From JAFDWI01 sp963764215 (GTDB taxonomy: Bacteria; Actinomycetota; Acidimicrobiia; Acidimicrobiales; Iamiaceae), in contig CAVXRS010000001.1 in assembly GCA_963764215.1 (NCBI GenBank), positions 1-64,000 on the forward strand: a stretch of 64,000 nucleotides of DNA, written 5' to 3'. The notes beneath the pieces are model-generated. The model searched no databases. It was not told where the DNA came from and was given only the letters and a program-made list of their open reading frames with translations. The position numbers and the translations under genes are program-made. Shown piece by piece: positions 28,696 to 37,984 of this stretch; positions within the stretch are counted from its first letter, which is position 1, and each line of letters begins with the position of its first letter.

Positions 28696-29337
28696 GAGCT
28701 CGACTCGCGTGCGCATTGTCGGCCCTGGCCCTGGTGGTGGCCTCGTGCAGCTCGACGCCCGTGCTCGCTCCCGGCCCGACGACCCCCAAGGGTGCGCATG
28801 GTCCCCGCGTCGAGATGGTGACCCTCGGCGGGATCGAGTCCTCGGATCCCGATCGGGGCTCCACGCCGAGGTGGACACGTCTGGTCATGGCCCACACGCT
28901 GCCGATCAGGGCCGTCGTCGACAAGCTGGCCGACCCGTCCGCCACGGTGGTCGATGCCCTGAGCTCCCAGCTCCCCGTGGCGCTCCGGGCGCGACCCACG
29001 ATCGCCACGGTGTGGTTCTGCGCCACCGACGCGCTGGCCGGCACACCGATCGCGACGTTCCGCCGCGGATCTGACGACCATCGTCGCCAAGCTTCAACAG
29101 GCAGGCGCGAAAGTGCTGGTGATCGTGGGTTCCATGGACGCCCAGGGGCGCCGAGAATCCCGGCGCCGGCCTTCCCTGGCCCCCGGCGAGGTCGCGCCGT
29201 ACCTCGACGCGGCCGGCTCGGTCGCCCACGCCCGCGGTGCGACCGCCGTCGAACTACCGGGCGATCTCGGTTTCGATGCCGCCGCACAAGAGTCCATCGC
29301 AAAGGCGGTGGCCAAGGCCATCGGGCCGGTTCACTGA
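28692..29337 (+). CDS. SGNH/GDSL-like lipoprotein (frame-broken)
   Basis: About 214 residues when repaired. The signal peptide MRARLACALSALALVVASC ends in a lipobox. The body carries VEMVTLGGIESSDPDRG, a candidate block I although without a clear GDS, then SATVVDALSSQLP, TVWFCATDALAGTP and, after the break, AGAKVLVIVGSMD, with FDAAAQESIAKAVAKAIGPVH at the end. The pattern resembles lipoprotein SGNH hydrolases of Acidimicrobiia, but the catalytic Ser and Asp-His are not clear and it may be inactive. An extra base near 29060 breaks the frame. It is translationally coupled to the FtsX-like permease. Confidence 0.65.
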
Positions 29338-29417
29338 CCCCGAGCCGACCGACCGGTGGGCTGATCGCGTCGCACGATTGCGGTGTTCCGGCGCGCGGCA
29401 TCGCCCGATGCCGGACC

Positions 29418-30490
29418 TCAACGCACCAGCGGCTCGTAGAGCTCGAGGTAGCGGTCGGCGAGATTGTCCATCGAGAACCCGGCGGCACGCTGTCTGCCGG
29501 CATCGACCAGACGGGCCGCAAGCGTCCCTGTCGCCCAGCACCCGAACAATCCCCCGGGCGAGCTCTTCGGGCGCGCCGGGCTCGACCAGGACCGCTTCGA
29601 CCTCACTGCGGGCGACGTTGGCGTATCCCTTGAGATCCGAGGCCACGATCGGCACCCCCGCGGCCATCGCCTCGAGCAGCACCACCCCGAATGACTCGCC
29701 GCCCAGACTCGGGGCGCAGTAGAGGTCGGCACCGCGGAGCCGGGCGGCGCGTTCGGCGTCGGTGATCCTTCCCAACCATTCGATCCGGGCATCGCCGGCG
29801 TGCTCGGCCTGCAGCGACGGCGTGAGCGGTCCGTCTCCGGCCACCCAGATCCGCACGTCGGCCGGGAGGTACGACAATGCGCCCAGCAGCACCTGCAGGC
29901 CCTTGCGCTCTTCGTGGCGCCCCAGGAAGAACACCGTCGGACCTTCGGTGGGTGCCGGTTCGGCGGCGGCGAAGCGCGAGATCTCGATGCCGTTGAACAG
30001 GATGACGTACTCGCCGCCGAGATACCGTCCGGGCGAGCTCCATGGCATCCTGGGACACCGCACATCGCACGTCGAGGCGGCGGGAGAGCCAGCGCGTGGC
30101 CGGACCGAGATACTCGTAGGCCTTGGAGCCCCCCGCGGCGTGGAATGTCCCGATCAGCGGTGTGTGCTTGACGATCGCGGCGGTCACGTTGGGGCCCGGG
30201 GAAAGCGGCTCGTGCAGATGGACGAGATCGAATCCCTCGTCGCGCAGGGATCGGATGAAACGGAGCTGGGCCGGAACATCCGGCGCGATCGGCGCGATCG
30301 ACCCGTTGGCCGCGGTCGGAATCGAATTCCCCAGTGGGGTGATGCCCGGTTCTGGCGGCGGACCGTCAACTGGTCCGAGCACCCGGACGAAATGGCCTTT
30401 GGCGCGCAGCGCACGCGCGAGTCCCAACACCTGACCTTGAACGCCGCCGGGCAGCGAGAGGCTGTAGGGACACACCATCCCGATGCGCAT
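29418..30490 (-). CDS. GT4 glycosyltransferase, PimA-like mannosyltransferase (two frame breaks)
   Basis: About 357 residues when repaired. It opens MRIGMVCPYSLSLPGGVQ, a near match to the start of actinobacterial PimA, followed by FDLVHLHEPLSPG and GTFHAAGG. The second lobe has ILFNGIEISRF, VFFLGRHEERKGL and the donor-binding SLGGESFGVVLLEAMAAG, and ends DNLADRYLELYEPLVR. One extra base near 30030 and another near 29527 split it into three frames. Expected to transfer mannose from GDP-mannose to phosphatidylinositol, the first step of PIM glycolipid synthesis. Another lipid acceptor is possible. Confidence 0.83.
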
Positions 30491-30589
30491 GACCGGTGAC
30501 CCTAGTGGTCGACCGGTCGAACCCACCGGGGAGGACGGTCCGGTTGCGAGCGACGCCGAAGGCCACTCCGGTGGATACATTCGGCTGAC

Positions 30590-33500
30590 GTGGCCGTCAC
30601 CAACCCCGAATCGATCGCCCGCACGCCCGGCGCGACGCCGCGGGTCGGTTGGATCCGGTGGTTGAAGGTCTGGGTGCTGCATCACCGCAACCAGGCGATC
30701 ATCTCGGTGGCTGCCGCGGTGGTGGGAATGGCGGCGTTCTCGCTGATTCCGGTCATCGAACGGGCCGTGATCGACGACGTCCTCACCGCCGGCTCCCACG
30801 CACTCGCCCCGTACCTGGTGGCGCTCGGCGTGTTGGGCGCGGTGCGCTTCGTGGCGACGGTGACCCGCCGGTACGCCGGTGGTCTGCTCGCCTACGGGGT
30901 CCAGGCGGACATCCGGGACGCCGTGTTCGACCACCTGTTGACCCTGGACGTGGATCGGCACAGCCGTTGGCCGGCCGGACAGCTCGTCAGCCGGGCCAAC
31001 ACCGACGTGAACATGATCTTCCAGGTGCTCCAGATGGCGGCCATCATCACCGGCAACCTGGTCATGCTGCTCCTCGCGATCGGGTTCATGTTCTCGTTCT
31101 CGCCGCTCCTGGCCACGGTGGCCGTTGCAGTGCTCGCAATGACCTTCGCCGCCGCGTGGCGGATGCGGGAAGCGGTCTACGTCTCTTCCTGGGACGCCTC
31201 TCAACGTGAAGCGGAGATGACCGCCGTCGCGGAAGAGGCGATCTCGGGCGTGCGGGTGGTCAAGGGTTTCGGCCAGGAAGATCGGGAGGTCCATCGCTAT
31301 GTGGCCGCCCTCGAACGCCTCTTCGGGGGTCGCGTGCGCATGGTGCGGATCCGGGCACTGTTCACCGCGGTGCTCCAGTCGATAACCCCGATCGGCCAGG
31401 TCGTCGTGTTGGGTGTGGGGGGCTGGATGGCGGTCCACGGTTCGATCACCGTGGGCACCCTGGTGGCGTTCTTCGCGTACCTGACCCAGCTCGCCGCCCC
31501 CACCCGCATGCTGGCGATGTTTCTCGCCGCCACCCAACTGGCCCGGTCGGGTGCCGAGCGACTCCGCGATCTGCTCGACACCGAGCCTGCCATCGTCGAC
31601 GATCCGGACGCGGCCCCTCTCGTCGCGCACCAGGGTGCCGTGCACTTCGATGCCGTGGACTTCGCCTACCCGGACGGGCCGAATGTCCTGGACGGGTTGA
31701 ACCTCGTCCTCGCTCCGGGCGAACGGGTCGCCGTGGTCGGTTCCTCGGGCAGCGGCAAGACCACCCTGGCGATGCTGCTGGCCCGTTTCTTCGATGCCGA
31801 CGCCGGTCGGGTGCGCATCGACGGGTCGGACGTGCGCCACGTCACGCTCGCGAGCCTGCGCCGACAGGTGGGGATCGCCTTCGAGGAGGCGTTCCTGTTC
31901 GCGGGCACCATCCGTGACAACATCGCCTACGGTCAGCCCAGCGCGTCCGACGAGGAGATCGAGGCCGCCGCCGCGGCCGCGCAGGCCAGTGGGTTCATCG
32001 AGGCAATGCCCGACGGCTACGACCAGCTCGTCGGGGAGGCCGGCGTGACCCTCTCGGGTGGGCAACGCCAGCGCATCGGCCTGGCCCGGATGCTGCTCAT
32101 GAACCCGGCGGTCGTGGTGCTGGACGACGCCACCTCGGCGGTGGACGCGTCGGTGGAACGCGCCATCCACGATGCGCTCGACACCCACCTGGCCGGGCGC
32201 ACCACGCTGTTGATCGCGCATCGCCGTTCCACCCTCGCACTGGCGGACCGCATCGTGGTTCTCGACGGGGGCCGGATCGTCGCGGCGGGCACCCAGGAAG
32301 AGCTCGACGCGACCAGTGCGCGCTTCCGTGAGCTGCTCAGCGGCATGGAGGAGCCCGACACCGAGACGTCCGCGGCAGCCGATCACGGCATCGTGCGCGC
32401 CCGACCGCGGCCGACGGGCATCCCCGAAGCGGGCGACGGGCGGCGGCCGGTGCCCACCACCCGCGTGGAAGCGAACCTGCGGGGCGGGGGCGGACTCGCC
32501 CGCGGCGGCATGCAGGGAGGCGGAGGCGCGGCGCTGATCGCGCCTGCGACGCCGGAGCTGCTCGCGAAGGTCGACGCGCTCCCGGCGATCCGGGACTCCT
32601 CGGATGTCGATCCCGACCGGCACACTCCCGACCAGGGCGGCCTGCGCTTCCTCGCTTTCGTCCGCAACTGGCAACGCGAGCTGCTGCTGGGCGCACTGCT
32701 GGTGATCATGGACGCCGGCGCGCTCCTCGCGGTGCCGATGCTGATCCGCTCGGGAATCGACCACGGCGTCACGCCCGGATCGGTCGGATCCACGATGGTC
32801 GTCGCCGGCGTCGCCCTGGTGATCGCCGCACTCGACGCGTACGTGATCTGGGCGGAGAACCTCATCACCGGCCGCGCCGCGGAACGGATCCTGTTCGCCC
32901 TGCGCACGCGGGTGTTCGCGCACCTCCAACGTCTCGGCCTGGACTTCTACGAGCGGGAGCTGGCGGGGCGGCTGCTCACCCGTCTGACCTCCGACATCGA
33001 CGCGCTCCAACAGCTCCTGTCCAACGGCCTGGTCAATGCGTCCGTGGCTGGCGTGACCTTCGTCGGCATCGGAGTGGTGCTCGTGGTCCTGGACTGGCGA
33101 CTGGCGCTGGCGGTGTTCGCCGTGACCTTGCCGGTGATCGTGGCCACGATCGTCTACCAGCAGCTCTCGCGTCCCGCCTATGACCGACAACGCAACGCCA
33201 TCGCCACCGTGCTCGCCGACCTCGCCGAGAACCTCTCCGGAGTCCAGGTGACCCAGGCCTACGTGCGTGAAGAGTTGAACCGCGACCGGTTCCACGAGCA
33301 CGACGAGGGGTTCCGCCTCGCCGGAATGAGCGCCCTGCGCATCCAGATCGGGTATTTCGCGTTCATCGAGTTGTTGTCGACTGCCGGCGTGATCGTCGTG
33401 CTGGGTTATGGGGCGGTGCTGCACAACGGCGGTTCGCTCACCATCGGCGCCCTCACGGCGTTCCTGCTGTACCTGACGATGTTCTTCTCCCCGATCCAAC

Positions 33501-34366
33501 AGTTTTCGGCCGTCTTCGACGCCTGGCAGAAGGCGAGTGCCGGGATCCGCAAGCTGGACGGTCTGCTCGACGAGCGCCCGAGCGTCAACCCACCGGATCG
33601 ACCGGTGCCGGTTCCCCAGCGGCCCCCGGTGATCGAGCTGCACTCGACCGGTTTCGCCTACCCGAATCAGCGCATCCCGGCGCTCGCCGAGATCGATCTG
33701 GTGATCCCGCCAGGACAGCGGGTCGCCCTGGTGGGCGAGACCGGATCGGGCAAGTCGACCCTGGTGAAGTTGCTCGCCCGTTTCTACGACCCGACCTCGG
33801 GAGAGGTGACCGTCGACGGTGTCGACCTGCGCGACTTCGATCCCGGCGGGTATCGACGTCGCCTGGGCTACGTCCCGCAGGAGCCGTACCTGTTCGCGGG
33901 GACGATCCGTGACAACCTCGTCTACGGTGCGCCCGGGACTTCGGAAGACGACGTGCGTGAGGCGGTCGTGGCCGTCGGACTCACCGACCTGGTCGACCGT
34001 GTCGCCGGTGGCCTCGACCACTGGCTGGTCGAACGCGGGCGATCACTGTCGACGGGACAGCGTCAGTTGATCTGTCTGGCGCGCGCGCTGGTGGCCGACC
34101 CGATGCTCCTGCTGCTCGACGAAGCGACCTCGAACCTGGATCTGGCCTCCGAAGCGCGGATCGAACGGGCCATGGACGTGCTCAGCACGGGACGCACCAG
34201 CGTGGTGATCGCCCACCGCCTGGCCACCGCGGCCCGGGCCGACCGGATCCTGGTGATGGACGCGGGACGGATCATCGAAGACGGCACCCAGGACGAACTA
34301 CTCGACCTGGGCGGTCGGTACGCGTTGCTGTGGGAAGCCTACGAAGGCGTCGCGTTGGCTTCGTGA
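30590..34366 (+). CDS. fused heterodimer-type ABC exporter (two TMD-NBD halves)
   Basis: 1258 residues encoding both halves of an ABC exporter in one chain. Half 1: six membrane helices (about 35-310), Walker A GSSGSGKTT (K390), signature LSGGQRQR (from 488), Walker B VVVLDDATSAVD with Asp513 where the catalytic Glu belongs. A linker of about 85 residues follows. Half 2: helices about 695-960, Walker A GETGSGKST (K1055), signature LSTGQRQL (from 1153), Walker B LLLLDEATSNLD with Glu1178. The degenerate Walker B of half 1 and altered signature of half 2 meet in the same composite site, so one ATP site is non-hydrolytic and the other canonical. The layout recalls mycobacterial multidrug exporter Rv0194. 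Start is GTG. Confidence 0.93.
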   Translation: MAVTNPESIARTPGATPRVGWIRWLKVWVLHHRNQAIISVAAAVVGMAAFSLIPVIERAVIDDVLTAGSHALAPYLVALGVLGAVRFVATVTRRYAGGLLAYGVQADIRDAVFDHLLTLDVDRHSRWPAGQLVSRANTDVNMIFQVLQMAAIITGNLVMLLLAIGFMFSFSPLLATVAVAVLAMTFAAAWRMREAVYVSSWDASQREAEMTAVAEEAISGVRVVKGFGQEDREVHRYVAALERLFGGRVRMVRIRALFTAVLQSITPIGQVVVLGVGGWMAVHGSITVGTLVAFFAYLTQLAAPTRMLAMFLAATQLARSGAERLRDLLDTEPAIVDDPDAAPLVAHQGAVHFDAVDFAYPDGPNVLDGLNLVLAPGERVAVVGSSGSGKTTLAMLLARFFDADAGRVRIDGSDVRHVTLASLRRQVGIAFEEAFLFAGTIRDNIAYGQPSASDEEIEAAAAAAQASGFIEAMPDGYDQLVGEAGVTLSGGQRQRIGLARMLLMNPAVVVLDDATSAVDASVERAIHDALDTHLAGRTTLLIAHRRSTLALADRIVVLDGGRIVAAGTQEELDATSARFRELLSGMEEPDTETSAAADHGIVRARPRPTGIPEAGDGRRPVPTTRVEANLRGGGGLARGGMQGGGGAALIAPATPELLAKVDALPAIRDSSDVDPDRHTPDQGGLRFLAFVRNWQRELLLGALLVIMDAGALLAVPMLIRSGIDHGVTPGSVGSTMVVAGVALVIAALDAYVIWAENLITGRAAERILFALRTRVFAHLQRLGLDFYERELAGRLLTRLTSDIDALQQLLSNGLVNASVAGVTFVGIGVVLVVLDWRLALAVFAVTLPVIVATIVYQQLSRPAYDRQRNAIATVLADLAENLSGVQVTQAYVREELNRDRFHEHDEGFRLAGMSALRIQIGYFAFIELLSTAGVIVVLGYGAVLHNGGSLTIGALTAFLLYLTMFFSPIQQFSAVFDAWQKASAGIRKLDGLLDERPSVNPPDRPVPVPQRPPVIELHSTGFAYPNQRIPALAEIDLVIPPGQRVALVGETGSGKSTLVKLLARFYDPTSGEVTVDGVDLRDFDPGGYRRRLGYVPQEPYLFAGTIRDNLVYGAPGTSEDDVREAVVAVGLTDLVDRVAGGLDHWLVERGRSLSTGQRQLICLARALVADPMLLLLDEATSNLDLASEARIERAMDVLSTGRTSVVIAHRLATAARADRILVMDAGRIIEDGTQDELLDLGGRYALLWEAYEGVALAS

Positions 34367-34432
34367 TCGCGTCTGCGGTCGGGTTCCGAACTGCCCCGTT
34401 TAGGATGGTCCGCAGTCGAGAAGGTTCCGAAC

Positions 34433-35584
34433 ATGGCAAACCCATGCGGTTCTCCGACGGTGCTCATCGTCACCGCCGGCATGGGAGGAGGACACACCGG
34501 GGCCGCACGCGAACTCGCCCGGCGAGCAAGCGCGGCAGGCTTCCGTGCGCCGATCTTCGATCTGCTGGAAGGCATGCGATTCGGCTACGGCCGCTTCATC
34601 GCGGCCTTCTACCACGCTCAGCTTCGTTTCGCACCGTGGACCTACCAGGTCGTGTACGAGTTGTGGAGAAGGCGGCCGGGTCTGGTCGCCACTGCGAACC
34701 AGACCAACACCCGCATGGCCCGGCAGGGCCTGCTCCAGGCGATCGAGGAGCACCAGCCGGGTGCGGTGCTGTCCACCTACAACATGGCATCCCAGGTTCT
34801 GGGTGAGCTCACCCGCGCCGGTGAAATCTCGGTTCCCGTCCACACGTTCGTCACCGATTTCGGCTTCCACCCGTACTGGACGCACGAGGCGACGGCAGGA
34901 TACTTCTGCGTGCACGACCGAACCGCCGATGCCGTGGCCGCGCACACCGGCGCCGACGTGGTCGTCACGGGTCCATTCGTCCCACCGGCGTTCCGACGCG
35001 ACCCCGTACGGCGTGCGTCCACCCGACGCTCGTTGGGGATCACGCCCAGCACGATCGCGCCGCTCGTGGTGGCCGGTGCATGGGGGGTCGGAGACATCGA
35101 CCGGACAGTGGCTGACGTCACGAGAATCCCAGGCTGCACTCCCATCGTGGTCTGCGGCCACAACCGACGCCTTGCCCGTCGTCTGCAGCGACGAACGGGC
35201 AATGCGGCGCGGATACTCGGCTTCGTCGACGACATGCCCGCACTCATGGATGGCGCCGATGTCCTGGTGGAGAACGCCGGAGGCCTGACCGCCATGGAGG
35301 CCTTCGCGTCGAACCTCCCGGTGCTCACGTATCGGCCCATTCCGGCGCACGGCACCGACAATGCGCAGGCAATGGCCGCGGCAGGTGTTTCGCGCTTCGC
35401 ATCCGATCGGGCACACCTCGCGTCGCTGCTCCCTGCCCTGGCCTTCGATGGGCCGTCACGGCGGGCGCTGATCGACGCGGGAAGCGAACTGTTCCGCCCG
35501 GACGCCATGTCGACGATGTTGTGGGCGATGGATCCGACCTCCGCCGTCGCCCAGCCCCGGCACCGCGAGGCCCGAGCCCGATGA
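34433..35584 (+). CDS. MGDG-synthase/MurG-like glycosyltransferase
   Basis: 383 residues. The N-terminal domain begins LIVTAGMGGGHTGAARELARR, the glycine-rich start of the MGDG synthase / processive diacylglycerol glucosyltransferase family. The C-terminal GT-B lobe contains ADVLVENAGGLTAMEAFASN and TYRPIPAHGTDNA. The predicted reaction is transfer of a sugar from a nucleotide donor to diacylglycerol or another lipid at the membrane face. The stop overlaps the start of a polysaccharide deacetylase gene (ATGA). Acceptor and sugar are unknown. Confidence 0.85.
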   Translation: MANPCGSPTVLIVTAGMGGGHTGAARELARRASAAGFRAPIFDLLEGMRFGYGRFIAAFYHAQLRFAPWTYQVVYELWRRRPGLVATANQTNTRMARQGLLQAIEEHQPGAVLSTYNMASQVLGELTRAGEISVPVHTFVTDFGFHPYWTHEATAGYFCVHDRTADAVAAHTGADVVVTGPFVPPAFRRDPVRRASTRRSLGITPSTIAPLVVAGAWGVGDIDRTVADVTRIPGCTPIVVCGHNRRLARRLQRRTGNAARILGFVDDMPALMDGADVLVENAGGLTAMEAFASNLPVLTYRPIPAHGTDNAQAMAAAGVSRFASDRAHLASLLPALAFDGPSRRALIDAGSELFRPDAMSTMLWAMDPTSAVAQPRHREARAR

Positions 35585-36288
35585 AGTGGGCACCGCTGAC
35601 AGCCGCCGCCATCGGCCTCACCGGCTTCGCCCACGTCGCACCCGCCGCGACCTGGCTCGATCATCCGACGATCGAACTGCTGCCGCGACTCAAGGGAATC
35701 GGCCGCCCCGATCATCTGGCGATCACGTTCGATGACGGTCCCGACCCGGTGTCGACCCCGCTGTTCCTCGACGCGCTCGACAGACTCGGATGGAAGGCCA
35801 CGTTCTTTCTCCTCGGTGAAATGGCCAGAAAGTCACCGGAACTGCCGGCACGGATCCTCGCCCGGGGACACGAGATCGGATTGCACGGCGACCGCCACCG
35901 CAGCCACCTGCTCATGACACCGGGCGCGGTCCGGCGCGATCTGCGGACCGGGGTGGCCACGCTGACCGAGCTGACCGGCCGGCGCCCTCGCTGGTTTCGG
36001 CCGCCCTACGGTGAATTGGCGTTCACCTCCGTACTGGTGGCACGACGACTCGGGCTACGGCCCATTCTCTGGACCACCTGGGGCAAGGATTGGCGAGGCG
36101 ACGCCACCGCCGAATCGATCACGTCGTCGGTCGCACAGAGATTGGCACCAGGTGCCACGGTGCTGTTGCACGACTCGGACTCGACGTCGGTTCCGGGCTC
36201 GTGGAAGGCCACCCTGGATGCCCTTCCACTCCTGGCCGAACGATTTCCACGTGAGGCGACCATCGGCCCGCTGCGCGACCACTTCTGA
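35581..36288 (+). CDS. NodB-type polysaccharide deacetylase, secreted or anchored
   Basis: 235 residues. The N-terminal hydrophobic segment (MKWAPLTAAAIGLTGFAHVAPA) is a signal peptide or anchor. The NodB domain has motif 1 ITFDDGPDP (catalytic base and metal Asp), motif 2 HGDRHRSH (two zinc His), motif 3 RWFRPPYGE, and the C-terminal LLHDSDST. All metal and catalytic residues look intact. Likely removes N- or O-acetyl groups from a cell-wall glycan. It is coupled to the glycosyltransferase before it, so the two may act on the same envelope glycan; the substrate is not known. Confidence 0.9.
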   Translation: MKWAPLTAAAIGLTGFAHVAPAATWLDHPTIELLPRLKGIGRPDHLAITFDDGPDPVSTPLFLDALDRLGWKATFFLLGEMARKSPELPARILARGHEIGLHGDRHRSHLLMTPGAVRRDLRTGVATLTELTGRRPRWFRPPYGELAFTSVLVARRLGLRPILWTTWGKDWRGDATAESITSSVAQRLAPGATVLLHDSDSTSVPGSWKATLDALPLLAERFPREATIGPLRDHF

Positions 36289-36366
36289 TCTCGCGGCAAC
36301 TCGGGAGCAGCGGTGTGCATCACCCGCCGGTCTCAGCTCGTCGGCATGCAGGTCCACACAGGACCC

Positions 36367-37647
36367 TCAAGTGCCGATCCGCGACGCGCGCCGGTCGACC
36401 ATCGTGGTGAGCGCCACGGCGGCGCCGACCGCGAGAATCGGATCGGCGGCGAGCCGGAACCGCTGGTTTCCGTTGGAGAGCGCCGCGGTGAACAGCACCG
36501 CGACCACGACCGCAACCAGGGGTGCCAGCCGCGTGCGGCGTCGTCGGAGCAGCACCGCTCCGCCGATCGCCAGCGCGCCCATGACCAGGTCGTATCCCCA
36601 CGCCACGAGCTGCCATCGGTAGTTCCTGGATTCGATCGCCTCGAGGTGGGATTGCTGCACCGGATCCCAGATTCCCCACACCCGGAGAACGCGGCTCACC
36701 GCGACGATCGGCAGACGCGCCGGGTGCGCCTTGGCGTAATCGATACCCACGCGGCGTGCGTGTGCGACCCATTCGCGCTCGTTCTCACCGGGTTTCAGGT
36801 CGAGTGCGCAGCGCTGATCCCACGCCCCGATGAGTCGGCCGTAATAGGTCGAATGACAATTCGCCCCGGTGAGCATGTTGCCCGAATTGCTCGTGGTGAT
36901 CACCAGTCCTCCCATGCGGCTCGAGCTGTACCCGCTCCAGGCGACCACCGGTAGGGCGACGACGACGAGATAGCTCGCCGCGAGCCCGACCCGCCCCATC
37001 AGCGACTGTCGACGAGGCGAGCACCGCCAGACCATGGCGACCAGCAGGATCGGCGCCAGGAGCAGCGCATCGGCACGGGTGATCGCGGCCAGACCGATCG
37101 TCGCTCCGACGGCCGCGAATCGGAGCACCGTGGGGTGGTCGAGAGCCCGGTAGGCCAGGAGAACCGACGACACGACCAGGAGCACATAGAGGGATTCGGA
37201 CATCAGCGACGCGTCCGCCGCGATCAGCATCGGGCAGCACGCCACCAGCACCGCGGTGACGATTCCGACGACCTTTCCGGCGATCCGACACCCCAGAAGG
37301 CCTGAGACCGCGACGGTGATCGCCCCGAAGAATGCTCCCACGAGGCGATTGCTCCAGGTCGATCCCAAACCGAGGTGATCGGCCGCAGCCAGCACCATCG
37401 GCCAGAGCGGGGGGAAGTTCGCGGTCGGAACGTTCCTGCCCAGGCTCAGATAAACGCGTGGGTCGACGTAGCCGCGCCCGTCTGCGATCGCGTGACCCTC
37501 GATGCTGTACCACGCCGCGTCCAACCCGATCGGCGCATGCGGTCCGACCACCAGCAGATAGCCCACACGGATGGCGAAACCGACAACGGCGACCGAAGCC
37601 AGGGTCAGACCGAAGTGGGCCTGAACCCAGATCGCCATCCGACACAT
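36367..37647 (-). CDS. GT39/ArnT-like integral membrane glycosyltransferase (putative)
   Basis: About 426 residues with 10 or more membrane helices. After the first helix comes LDAAWYSIEGHAIADGRGY, with an acidic residue in the first outer loop as in dolichyl-phosphate-mannose and ArnT-type glycosyltransferases. NFPPLWPMVLAA and ADASLMSESLY follow. The C-terminal periplasmic part (SRVLRVWGIWDP) is short, then two helices. The start is uncertain among GTG 37650, ATG 37647 and ATG 37638; the longer upstream reading has no membrane or family features. The substrate is unknown; lipid-linked sugar transfer to an envelope glycan is the family expectation. Confidence 0.75.
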   Translation of the reverse strand: MCRMAIWVQAHFGLTLASVAVVGFAIRVGYLLVVGPHAPIGLDAAWYSIEGHAIADGRGYVDPRVYLSLGRNVPTANFPPLWPMVLAAADHLGLGSTWSNRLVGAFFGAITVAVSGLLGCRIAGKVVGIVTAVLVACCPMLIAADASLMSESLYVLLVVSSVLLAYRALDHPTVLRFAAVGATIGLAAITRADALLLAPILLVAMVWRCSPRRQSLMGRVGLAASYLVVVALPVVAWSGYSSSRMGGLVITTSNSGNMLTGANCHSTYYGRLIGAWDQRCALDLKPGENEREWVAHARRVGIDYAKAHPARLPIVAVSRVLRVWGIWDPVQQSHLEAIESRNYRWQLVAWGYDLVMGALAIGGAVLLRRRRTRLAPLVAVVVAVLFTAALSNGNQRFRLAADPILAVGAAVALTTMVDRRASRIGT

Positions 37648-37888
37648 CACGTCGACAGCCTTGCAGGGGAGGTGACGGCGAGAATCATCCACCACCCGAG
37701 ATGCGGGGTGTTCGGTTCGGCAAGGGTCGCTCGACGAGGGCCCGAGCCTGCAGAGCGTCGCCACAAACGGACGCAACGCTCTGCCGTAGCGGCGCCGAGC
37801 GGCGCCGAGACGCAGCAGATCCCATCATCGGTTTCCGCCCACCAAAGGGGGGAAGGATCCCGGTACCCGATCGAAATGGAGGTCCAGC
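37648..37888. other. non-coding stretch with hairpin and tandem repeat upstream of DJ-1 gene
   Basis: No convincing gene. Two structures stand out: an inverted repeat CAGAGCGT ... ACGCTCTG at 37751-37783 with a 17-base loop, and two direct copies of GCGGCGCCGA at 37789-37808. A G-rich run (AAGGGGGGAAGG) precedes the small open frame at 37889. The stretch must contain promoters for the divergent membrane transferase and DJ-1-type genes, but no clear -35/-10 pair is visible. Confidence 0.45.
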
Positions 37889-37984
37889 ATGAAGGCTTCG
37901 CACTTCTGTGCGCTCCGGGCGGAGTCCTGCAGGTGCTCCCGGTTGCCCGGGCGGTCATCCCCTGAAAGAGGGGCGATCCGATGA
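37889..37984 (+). CDS. small ORF, 31 codons, coupled to the DJ-1 gene
   Basis: Begins MKASHFCALRAESCRC and ends four bases into the next gene (ATGA overlap). A strong ribosome-binding site, GGAGG, stands six bases before its ATG. It has three Cys and many Arg but no recognisable family. It may be a leader peptide that sets translation of the DJ-1/PfpI gene, or a chance frame. Its good Shine-Dalgarno and exact overlap are the only support. Confidence 0.35.
   Translation: MKASHFCALRAESCRCSRLPGRSSPERGAIR

Noticed and set aside
29603..34021. A 1472-codon open frame on the minus strand opposite the fused ABC exporter
   Set aside because: Most of it is antisense to a well-supported transporter and shows His/Gln/Arg-rich noise. 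Only its 3' end (30490 downward) is real, as the start of the PimA-like gene.
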